The position numbers were made by a program, and so were the translations under genes. The notes beneath the pieces were generated by a model that was not told where the DNA came from, did not search any database, and saw only the letters and a program-made list of their open reading frames with translations. A DNA stretch of 64,000 nt from Branchinecta lynchi (lineage: Eukaryota > Arthropoda > Branchiopoda > Anostraca > Branchinectidae): positions 22,070,628 through 22,134,627 of the forward strand of contig JAKZAP010000010.1 of NCBI GenBank assembly GCA_023053575.1, read 5' to 3'. Below, piece by piece: positions 47,201 through 59,200 of the stretch (positions within the stretch are counted from its first letter, which is position 1; each line of letters begins with the position of its first letter).

Positions 47201-50200
47201 TGCTCGAGCATAGTGTGCCTGGTAACTACGGATCTCTGTAACGGGATTGGCTGAATCACCCCGTGGAAAATTTGAAAAATTTTGCTCAAGAAGCCAAAAT
47301 TCGTGACGTCATGCGTAGTAACTGCGGTAAGTAGAATCGAACACGCTCTAAGTAGAATAGAATAGTAATTTATTTGCTAACACTTTCACGGTAACAAAAG
47401 CAAAATTGGTGAGTACTATCGTGCACCAATTTATCAATATAACATATACATTTGAAAGCACGTACAAATGGTCAAAGGCTATTTAATCAACAATCTTTGT
47501 TATAAAAATATTTAGGTAACGGCTGTATTTGGCCGCTACTGGTCGGAATATTCTTGGGTATTTTCGGTCTCGGAAAAGGCTTAAAACAGCCAAAACCGTG
47601 GGTTATTTGTTGAAAGCACAGCCTTATAGTTTTAAAGTATTCAAATATTTTCAAATACTGTAAGTTGAAGAGTAACTAGTGCGAGGGGTCCTTTAAGTTA
47701 TTTTCTGTTTGTTCTTTAATTTCTAGCAGCAGCTGAAATTAAACGACCCACTCGAGGATCAAAGTCGGTGAAGCAAAAGTTAAAGCTCCCTCCTGCAAAT
47801 TGCAGTGTTCGGTATGACCTTCCATTCGTACCGTACTTTTGCAAAAATGTTAACAGTTCAGTGACTTGACTTAAATTGTGACCCCAAGTGTTTCTATGTT
47901 TGACGTGCCAGTGCTGTTCTTATGGCTAGTTAATAAACTTGATTTGATTTGATGATTTAGTCATTTCTTTTTATGCTGTGGTAATTAAAAAACTTCCCAT
48001 GACACTATTGGTGCCAGATAGTTATTTTCTCTGCCTCCTTGAATGTGGTGAACCGAACTATTTGTCTTCTTTTCAGCTCTCGGCAGCCCCCCAGACGGCT
48101 TCAGCCTGCCTCTATCCCCATCAGCCAACCAGTGAAATCTTCAAAATTCGGAAACCTTTCCTCAAATTCTGGGAGCCAAGTCTACGTCAAGCATGACCTT
48201 CTGGTCTGGCTGGAGATCTGCGAACTAGGTGAGGTTATAGTATACTTGATTTATTGGTACTTTGTCATGCGTTCCAAGTATGTATTAGCATTAAACTCAT
48301 TGAACTCAGGCGTCGGTCTATCTTCTCTCTTAAGACCCGGATCCTTCGGTCTAGCAATCCACTCCTTAGGCGTATTCTCGCCGTTCCCCGAGGACTCTCC
48401 TTGAGGAGTCCCCGCGTTTTTTTTGTTTGTCCCGGGGACTCACTCCCCGTATTCTCGCGAGTCCCCATGGACGGAGAATGCTCTGGTTATCATCATCAGA
48501 AACGTCTCCCTTTCAGATTCGGAAAGGAATCAATTTTTGCTAGTGTTGGTTCAGTACAAAATTAATTTAAAAATAACCAGAAGAAAAAAAACCAAAAATA
48601 AAGTGGAGCCAGAGTAATTTCGTCATCTGCATATTTTTTTCGAACAAAATGTGTCTTGGACGCATTCCCCGTGTTCTCGCTCGTTTCTGTACTCGGAGTC
48701 CGTGTGGAGTGACTCCCTCTATTCTCGCCGTTCCCTTCGATTCCCCGAGGAGTCCTCGGGGAACGGCGAGAAGACGCCTCTTGTGATTCTCTCGGGCCCA
48801 AACATGCGGCTATCGTTACCTGTGTGGATGGCATGGAACCGTAAGCTGTATTCAGCATTTGATGTTGGGTAAATTATTGTTTTTATATTTTTGCCCACCC
48901 CCATTGTTAGTTGTTAATATTTATTGTTAGTTGTTTAGTATGGTCCAAGTTGGGCGTTTTTATAAATAAATTTGAACATTTTGTATTAGCAGTCATCGTT
49001 GGGGAAGGAAAGCTTGAAGATTTTATAAGTATATAGTGAACTGAAAGACAAAAATGCTCCTCAGACGGGATTTGAACCTAGGACCCTCTGCTTATAAGGC
49101 AGGCGTTCTACCAACTGAGCTACCGAGGGGCTTGAGAACAGAGTTTCAGACCACTGCAATAGTCGGATAGAAGCCGGCCATAGGAACAGTGATCCCGCCC
49201 GAAGGCAAATTCATCTAACCAGTTCACATCCCCATGTCACGGAAATTATAATAATACATATACGGTACTTTAGACAAGGGACTTGTACCGTGACCGATAA
49301 GCCAGAAACATTCACTGAAGATTGACAGCCGGACTTGGATCCTTGCCAAGAAGGGTCAAAAGATTGCTGCTAAAGCATCATAGCTGATATATCCGTCTTA
49401 TGCATTATTTGAATAACAAGGCATAGACACGCTGACAACCAGGGGTGTCGCAAGGGGGAGGGGGGTGAAGCCCTCCTATTACCAATTACCAAAATGTTTT
49501 TATCTGTTTCCTGATTTTTGATTCGTCTTATTTTTAAACTTTTACAGCCTCAAGTGGTGAATACGTCCCCGTTTACGTGGATCATTCAGACGACCTTCCC
49601 TGTCGAGGACTATACGTTGTCAAGCAAGGTCTGCAGCGACGACTAAGAATCACTGTGGTACACGAACCAACGAGCGACCTGAAGTGGACGGATTTGAGAG
49701 AGATTGTTGTCGGTACGGAATAGTAGTTAATTTCTTCACTTGCTACCTCGATTAGTTGCCTTTTTGCAGATTCCATGGTATCTGTTACCACAGTAGCTGG
49801 ATCTGCAATTAGTCCTTTTTGCAGTTACCGTGGTATCTGATATACGGAGATCATGTTATTTTAAATATGCAAAGCACCTGCTCGACACTTGTGGAAATTA
49901 TGTCATAGCCATACATTGACGGATAGGTTCAAAATTCAAGATGCAAGTGTTACCCTTTTGGATGTTTCTTCGTCGCCATAAAAAATCATTGACAACAGAG
50001 CCCAACCAGCACACGACCTTCTCCACTGCTTCCTGGTCGAAGATTGAAAATTAGTGCCTTTTTCTGTGTCTTTATGTGTTTTATTTATTTTCTTTCATTC
50101 ACTCTGCTTTTTCGAAATGGCGGGTCATAAATAAATTACTTACTTATTGTTTATTCTAATTTTGAACTAGTTTTTTCTTCCAGGGCGGATTCGAACCACA

Positions 50201-53200
50201 CCAGAGAGCGACTTCGAAGAGGACAACGACACGTCAGTCCTGTCCCTAGCTCTTTTCCCCGGAGAATTCCTGGAAATCCCCGGTGAGGACCGGGTCCTCT
50301 ATCGTTTCGAGGCAGCCTGGGACTCCTCACTTCACAATTCGCTCCTGCTAAATAGGGTCTCCCCACCGGGGGAAAATATCTACCTGACCCTCTCAGCGTA
50401 CATAGATGTGAGTAGCTCTCTCTATAAGCAATCCTTCAGCCCATTTTGACTGCTATTAAAAACTGGCAGTAAACGGATAAGTCGGCTAAAATTTGCTCCA
50501 AAAATTCTGTTCGAACAGTTATAATAGTTAACGTACGTCCATCTCAGTTGAAATCGGAATAACAAGCTTGAAGGCGATTTAAAAATACCAGCCTCGCTGC
50601 GCTCGGCAGATATTTGTCATAACCTGCCACGCCTTCGGCTCGAACAGCTTATTTTCAATGGCCGTGTCGTGGTTATAGTCCGATATCAACCTCGATATCA
50701 GAAGTTCACCTATACTAAGTCATTGTGTAATTTGTAAGAAGATTGATGGCTTCTACACCTTTTGAATGGGGATTTCATCCTCAAGATTCATCTCTTATTC
50801 ATCTTAGTAGGAAAAAACTGACATTTTTCACTCAGCATTTTTGGGGATCCAAAAACGTAAGTGGAAGGATACCTATGACATCGCAAAGGTTGTCCGTCCG
50901 TCTGTGCGCGCTATAACTCTCGAAGGAAATGAAATATTTTGATGAAAACTTGGTGTGAGGATTGGTTGGGTCAAGGGTAAGGTCAAGTTTGTATATGGGC
51001 TCTGTAGCCCTACATTTAGTGGTGGGGGTGGGGGTTCGAATTAAGGGACAAACAAAATATTTTTAAACAGCTAATGTGATAGTCGATTATGGTGTAAGAA
51101 AGCATGCTGAGCACGATAGGGATAACTGTTTTCTCGCCGGACCAGTAGTTCGTCCGGAATCCGGCAAAAACCGGAAAGTTGGTTAAAAGTAAAAGTTTTA
51201 TTTGTAGTTGATTAAATGGTGAATTTAGGGCTCATGCTGAACACGATGGTGAAAATCATTTTTTCGCCAAACAAGCAACTCGTCCGGAATCCGGTGAAAA
51301 CCGGAAAGCTGGTTAAAAGTAAAAGTTTCATTTGAAGTTGATTAAATGTTCGATTTAGAGGTAAAAAGACATGCTGAACAAGATGGTGAAAAGCATTTCT
51401 CGCCGGACAACGGGACAACTAGTTCGCCCGGAATCTGGGCAAAACCGGAAAATATGTTAAAAGCATAAGTTTGATGAGATGGCAGATTAAGGGGTAAAAA
51501 GACAGGCTGAGTCTGTATATGACAATCATTTTTTACCCGGACATATAATTAGTCTGGAATAAGTCAAACTTTTATTCAAAGTTGATTAGATGTTCTTTAT
51601 AGGGATTTGACGCTGGATTTGTTTCTGAATTTTCTTTTTTTGCTGGACTCGTAGTTTGCTCGGAATTCGAGCGAAACCGGAAACTTGGCAGAAGTAAAGC
51701 AGGAAGTCTCGGTCAGTATCGTCGAAATAGATATGGCTTATAGAGGTATATCTGAACTTGGTTTTCTCTGATGATTAGCCTGGCGAAGACTGGATCTGGC
51801 GAAGACAAGACCCTATATTAGATTTTTGGGACCCCAGCGACACCTTTGGTCTTGTTAAGGTTAGCTTGGAGAAGAAGCAAATTACTACATCAAAGATTAC
51901 AAATCATTTATTGACTACTAATTTTTGTGGTAAATCCTGAATGGAAAGAGCCGGCGCTCCGACTTTTACTGCATCAAACAGGATCTAAGAATAAGTAAGG
52001 GGACAAAGTGAAGACTACATACCTAGCTAGAAAAAAGAGAGTGAGTTGAAAGAAATATAATAGTTGAATAAATAATATCACTGTTAGCGGATTCCGTGAG
52101 GATGATTTCATTCTATTTCAACTACACCTTGATCTGATCTCTTAAGTTTTAATTTTAAACCTAAATTTCGGGGATTGAGGTTTCTTGGTCGTCTCGTCTT
52201 TTTTTCTTCCAGTTCAAAATCTGTTCTGCTTTTTCAATTTCAGTTCAGTTTTGTTTCTAAAACGGGAATAACCGATTGTGCAGACTATCCGTAAGATTTG
52301 TAATGAGACAGTCGAATCAGCTCACGGTCACAGGTTTAATTTTTCTTGCCCTTGCAAAGAAAGGCCGAACTATATCAGGTTCAGGTTCATTTAATTTCCA
52401 ATAATAATAAAACAAATAATTTAAATCACTTCGTCGGTAGAGAGCAGCATCGGTGGCCAGAAGATACAAAATTAAATATACTTTTTTTTATATGGATTAG
52501 CTTCAGACATCGAAGTTGAGATCGGACTATAACAACGAGACGGCCGTTGAAAATGTCCGAGCGGAAGTCGATGCGAATGAAAAATATCGGCCGAGCGCAG
52601 CGAGGCTGCTTTATATTTTATTGCGGTATCAGCTGAGATGGAGGGATGTTAACCATTCTAACTTTTCGAACAGAGTTTTTGTTTAGGTAGCGGCCTACTC
52701 GATTTTCCTTTGTAATAATTATTTGCTACTTTTCTAGGGAACTCTTGCTTAGTGAAATGGACCTAGCTTACTGCTGACATGTGAAAATGACTACTGTTTT
52801 GAACCGGGTACATGTGCTTCTAACAATACAATCTTTACCCAACACCCATTTTTTACAGTTGCGGCGAAGCGGATGCCTTCTAGTGGTGGACTTTTAGAGA
52901 GATAGAATTAATCAGGCTTAAATCGCCAGTGGTCTCAGAATTCTGTGATTTGACGTACATTTTCGTTTCTTTGACAAAGCAAGACAAAATTCTGCGACCG
53001 GTTGCTTACCAGTAAATACAAAATAAAGCATAAAAGTTAAGGAGTAAAATTATGAAGAGGATAAAGCGAAATTTCTCGTTAATATTTGGTGAAAATAACC
53101 TAGTTTCATAGGCGCAAGAATGTCACTGGTTTTTTAGCCGAAACTCACAGGTTCCCAACCAGGTGGCAAAACTTTTGAACTGAAAGAAAACACGTGGACT

Positions 53201-56200
53201 GTTGAAAACTTAAAGCAAAATCAATACAAAAGACTGAAAATTGCTCAGTAGCTAACTTTTGGAAAGCAGAGGAACGTAAGATATTATTTCAGTTCACAAC
53301 GTACGACCCAGGCTGGTTGGCTAGGAAACCAAGATTTTCTTTAAGTTTCAACATCTTTTCTGTGACATTTTCAACTTTTTTTCTGTAGGCTATTGTTTTT
53401 TAGTGTTTTTTTTTGTTTTTCTCTTTCTGAGAGAAATGTCTTTTATTTACTGTTTAGAGGCCAGGTTCTATTTTCCAGTATTTAAGGAAAAGTGCTTGGT
53501 GAACTTCTGCGGAGGTTGATACGGCTTCGTATCATCCTCTTTGAGATTGATACGGTATCTATCAATCCCAACAAAACTCATTGTCATAATAAACGTGTGG
53601 GACAGGAAGATATGCATTACTTACCTGTTGGAGAAAAGTTATTACTCAATATATTAATATTCAATAATAATATAACGCAATAATACTTTTTAAAATATTT
53701 GGAGAGGTGCAGGTCTAAACTAGATCGATATTTATTCCATGTTTTGGTAACACTGTTTCTAACGGGATCTTTCTGTTCGTGTGAATGGCTGGCGTAGTAT
53801 CGCTAGAATAATTCTCAGCTAACATCCATCCATTTAATGCAGCCAAATACAAATCAGCTACCAATGGAATTTGATGTGGTTACAGCAAAATTGCATCAAA
53901 CTGTTCGAGGTACCACAGACCCGACAAGAAAAGTTGAACATTGGCTTTTTGCGCACCATTTCGCGCACTCGTCTCCTTACTGGAATACATTTAGTGGAGT
54001 AGCCTGATAAAGATAAAATTACTTAAAAAGTGCTTAAAACTTCTTCTTTTCAGCTCGAAAACTGCTGTCAGCCTGCCGTCATTACCAAGGACATCTGTCT
54101 AGTCGTTGCCGGTCGGGACTCCCGCGCAAGAAGTCTGAAACAACTCTTCTCCCGGTCTCCGGGTGTTGAAGCGAACCGGATGTCTGGAGTGTATGAAGTC
54201 TCTCTTCGCCGCATGACCGACCCAGGTACTCCAGGTTTGTGAGGTAGTGTCCTGTGAGTAGCATGGGAGGGGGTTTCCGGGGTATCGGTGTATTTCCATC
54301 TCCTTAGAGCGTGTTCCACCCTTCTAACAATAGTAACTTTTAGTTACTATTTCCGTTCCAACCTCGTGGAAAGTTACTACGCTGACCATTCCAACCTTTT
54401 CGAGATAGTAACTAATCATAACTATATGCTTACAACGCTCGGAGTGTAGTAAGCGTGGTAACTACGAAACAATAGTAACTATTAGTTACTATATCCGTTT
54501 CGTCCTCACGAAAAGTTACTGTGCTGACCGGCCCGACCTTCTAGAAATAGTAACTAATCGTAACTATATGCTTACAACGCTCGGAGTGTAGTAAGCGTGG
54601 TAACTACGAAACAATAGTAACTATTAGTTACTATATCCGGTTCATCCTCACGAAAAGTTACTGTGCTGACCGGTCCAACCTTCTAGAAATAGTAACTATA
54701 TGCTTCCAACGCTCGGAGTGTAGTAAGCTTGGTAACTACGAAACAATAGTAACTATTAGTTACTATATCCGCTTCATTCTCACGAAAAGTTACTGTGCTT
54801 ACCGGTCCGACCTTCTAGAAATAGTAACTATTTGCTTACCATGCTCGGGAGCGTAGTAAGCGTGGTAACTACGAAACAATAGTAACTATTAGTTACTATA
54901 TCCGTTTCATCCTCACGAAAAGTTACTGTGCTGACCGGTCCGACCTTCTAGAAATAGTAACTAATAGTAAATATATGCTTACAACGCTCGGAGTGTAGTA
55001 AGCGTGGTAACTACGAAACAATAGTAACTATTAGTTACTATATCCGTTTCATCCTCACGAAAAGTTACTGTGCTTACCGGTCCGACCTTCTAGAAATAGT
55101 AACTAATAGTAGCTATTTGCTTAATCTCTGTAACTCGATACCCCGTCGAGAGATATTTTGACGAAAATAGAAAAATGCGTTCCAGCCTTGACGCCAAGAA
55201 GCCAAATTCGTGACGTCATCCGTAGTAACTACGGTAAGTAGAGTGTAACATGCTCTTAGTCTGTCCTTCAGCTTTTGTGGCTAATAAATTCTGAGAGGAA
55301 ATATTTATTATATTAAAAAAAAAAATGTACATTTTCTTTATATATTTCCTATTTCTCAGTTTTTCTCGAAATTTGAGTCAAATTGGGCATACTCAAGCTT
55401 TATAAACTTTCGTGCAAACGTTCTCGCTAGCCTTGCTATACGAAAGAGGATTAGACGCGTTATTCTTATTGATAATGAAAGTAGTTTTGTCCATACAAGA
55501 GGGAGTGCGAGTGAATAAATTAACGATAAAAACAAAAATAAACGTACTTTGGAAAAACTAGTAGAAAATGCATCCTGTTCGAAATTATTGATTTTACGAA
55601 AGGGAATGCCGGTCACTCGATTACCTTTATTTTCTCTTTCGGAAGCTGTTCAGTTTTCAACTCCATTTTATTTTCAAATATAAGTAAACAATTAACTATT
55701 CTTTGAGCCCAAGCTGACTTTGAAACATTTATTCAAACAATGTTTACAACGGATACGTCAGCTACGATTCTTCATCAGCGATATTTCGGCCCTTCTTGGC
55801 AAGGGTCCTCGTCAGGCTGTCAATCCTCTTGGTCAACGTCGGGGAAGGAAACAAACCTGTAATAAAATCACAGGTTACAGGTTTAAAATTACATGTAAAA
55901 TTACAGAAACAAACCTGTAATAAAATCACAGGTTACAGCTTTAAAATCACAGGTAAAATTACAGAAACAAACCTGTAGTAAAATTACAAGTTACAGGTTT
56001 AAAATTACAGGTTTGTTTCCTTCCCCGACGTTGACCAAGAGGATTGACAGCCTGACGAGGACCCTTGCCAAGAAGGGCCGAAATATCGCTGATGAAGAAT
56101 CGTAGCTGACGTATCCGTTGTAAACATTGTTTGAACAAACAATTAACCTTAAATCGCTTCATGGGGAGGATAGACTGGGTAGCCCCTATGGAACGGGCCA

Positions 56201-59200
56201 TGGAGCTTTGTAGGGGTCGAAACTTATTTAGTTCATTTATCTTTGGATTTAATAAAATTCAAATGAATACATTGTTCTCAGAAGAAAAACCTAACTTTGA
56301 CTGAGAAACCTTAGATTCTCAAACTCCAGTATGCATTCGAGGTCGGAGGTTGAAGCAACACTTCTGCTTATTAATGTGTACTTACCTTTATGTATTCGTT
56401 GTTTTAAGTGTTTGCTTTGCATCTGGCTGTTCGCTTACTTCAATATAGCAGAAAAGATAGCTAAATCTGCAGATTTAGAAAGAAAATACTAAAAAAAGAA
56501 ATTCTAAAAAGTATTTTCCAGCCAGTATTTTCTTTCGGGTGCAAAACGGGTGCGTTGTTTCAGCAACCGTATATCAGATACCACGGTAACTGCAAAAACG
56601 ACTAATTTCAGATCCATTTACCGTGGTACCATGGTATCTGCAAAATCGGAGAAAAGGTAGTTCAAATGGCTGTAACGCCTCCACGCCAAACAAAATATAA
56701 CAAAATAAATAATAAACTCCACCTTCAGTAAGTCGATCTCGGCACACAACCGCCGCGTAAAAAGCCTACCACCCTCAAAGAAAATCTAGGAATGCAGAAT
56801 ACTGTTGTTCTACTGTTGGAATTTCAGCATCGTTTGTTTCGCAGGAACTCAACGTCGCCAGCGCCGTGTCCTGGACACTAGCTCCACCTACGTTCGGGGC
56901 GAGGAAAATTTAGATGGTTGGCGGCCGAGAGGCGACTCTCTCCTCTTCGACCATCAGTGGGAGCTTGAGAAGCTGTCAAGGCTTGAAGCAGTTGGCCGAG
57001 TGAGGCATTGGCTCCTTCTACGAGACCGCTTGGGAATTGATAAGGACATTCCAGGAATTAGTAGGACGGCCGGCTGTGATTTCACAAAGTCTGAAAAGGT
57101 AACGTGAATACCTTGGTCTATAATAATAATAATAATATAATACAATAATATATAATATAATTGCAATAATAAGGCTTTCGCCTCTGTAAATTTCTCGGGA
57201 CACTTTAATGGTACTATGAAAGAAATAGAAAACCGTGATTTTCGGGTTTTTTTCTTGATCAGCTAATTATCCCTCTAGGATGATGTGCGAGGGATAAATA
57301 TAAATTCGGATATTTCGGTTGCACTTCCGGCAAACCGTCCTCAGCGAAAAACAAAACAAAACTAAATCATACAATCCACCACAATCACAACAGGAGAACG
57401 ATGCGGAACCAACGGACAATAAGACGAGATGTAACTAAAAACCAGAAGAAAACGGTGCGGATGCAGATAAAAATAAAATAATGAAAGATAAAATGTGCGT
57501 ACACATCATCCTAGAGGGATAATTAGCTGATCAAGAAAAAAACCCGAAAATCACGGTTTTCTATTTCTTTCGTAATGAATGGTCAGCTTCAAACCTTATA
57601 ATGGTACTATGATATTTTTTCATCTGTTCTGTTTATTAATTTGTCTTCGTTCCTTATATCCTTATACTATATAGTATATTATATATGTTCCTTATATATT
57701 TCTTGTGTTTTATGTAATTTCTTTATTTTATAGATAGTCCTTCAGCCCAAGCTGACAGCGAAAGGAAAATTTACCTAGAGGGGGTACTTTTGTCACTTCC
57801 TGAAATTTTGAGTAATACTAACCCTACCGTTATTACCCGAGTGGGCGTGTACATAGACAGAAGTTTAGAATTAAGAAGGAGTCTGATTGTTTACGTTATA
57901 TTTTTGTTTTTGTTTGTTTGTGTATAAGCCCTTGGGCTTTTGAAATACACTGATCTATTTATCTATTTGACGGTCCAAAACGGATAAGTTCATTTTCCAG
58001 CATGAGCGACTTGAGCCTGAAGAAGGGCCGAAATATAGCTCTTATAAAATGTAGCTGACTTATCCGTTTTGCACCGTCAAATAATCTTTATTTATTTTGC
58101 ATACTCCGCTTTTGAAAATGGCGGGTCAGAAATAAATTATTTAGAGCGTGTTCCACCCTTCTAACAATAGTCTATTAGTTACTATTTTCGTTCCAACCTC
58201 GTAAAAATTTACTACGCTGACCGTCCAACCTTCTCGGAATATTAACTAATGGTAACTATTTGCTTGCGATGCTCAGGAGCGTGGTAACTACGAATCTCTG
58301 TAACGTGATTGGCCGGATCAAAGCGTGGCATGATAGTGTACCGAAAATAAGAGAAAGCGTTCCAATATGTCTATCTATCATACGTATGCGTACCCATTAT
58401 TCCCCAGAGGATTACCATTGTATAGTACTTTGGTAACTAAACAAACTAGGATTTCGTTTTGACTTTGAAATTGCTGTGTCCCAGACATTTGTAATATTCT
58501 TTCGCCTTCTAGGACGCCTGCAACATGGTTGCCAAGGTTAGTGGCTCCGACACTGCCTCCCAGATGTCACCACACTCACGCATCCCCTCCGACCCAACAA
58601 AGGATCCCTACGAACCCTGGACCATGACTGATCGAGAGAGACAAATCTCAACGAAGTATCTGAATCTGATCTTGGGTAGGAATTATGGGCATCCCACGGT
58701 GGCTGTGACACCTAGCGATGATGTTTCGAGCGATCTGGGTTCGTCAGTGGTGATGACGAATTCGACCACATCGTCTATGAACTGGAACGAGTAAGCAGCT
58801 TTCTTTACTTCACAAATGAAGTTGCGTACTTTCCATTAGTTCACATATGAATTGCCAGGCCCGCACCATCCCACATAAGACGTATTCTCGCCGTTACCCG
58901 AGGACTCCTCGGGGAATCCAAGGGAACGGCGAGAATAGAGGGAGTCGCTCCACGCGGACTTCGTACGGAAAACAACGAGAACAGGGGGAATGCTTCCAAA
59001 ATGGATTTTGTTCTAAAAATAAATATGAAGTTAACGAAATTAGTCTGGATCCATTTTATTTTTGGTTCTGTTTATTCTGATTGTTTTTGAAATATTTTAC
59101 ATTGTACCAACATAAATTTATTCCCCTCTGAATCTGAAAGGGAGTCCTTTTTTATGATGGTGATGATAATTGGAGCACTCCCAGACCGCGGGGACTCGCG

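Noticed and set aside
47728..47880. Possible extra kinesin exon after TTTCTAG at 47727
   Set aside because: After the AG that the previous exon supplies, all three candidate acceptors lead at once to TGA in the required phase; skipping it joins the flanking exons perfectly.
48265..48905. Several 60-100-codon ORFs on both strands around M4
   Set aside because: They follow the palindromic MITE sequence and appear again in the other copies as reverse-complement frames; no gene evidence.
54068..54319. Minus-strand ORFs opposite the exon at 54054
   Set aside because: Antisense shadows of a conserved exon; the sense translation matches kinesin-3.
55720..56201. Paired ORFs reading the same peptide on both strands ([20 protein letters not shown])
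   Set aside because: Identical translation arises because the two arms are inverted copies; it is a repeat effect.
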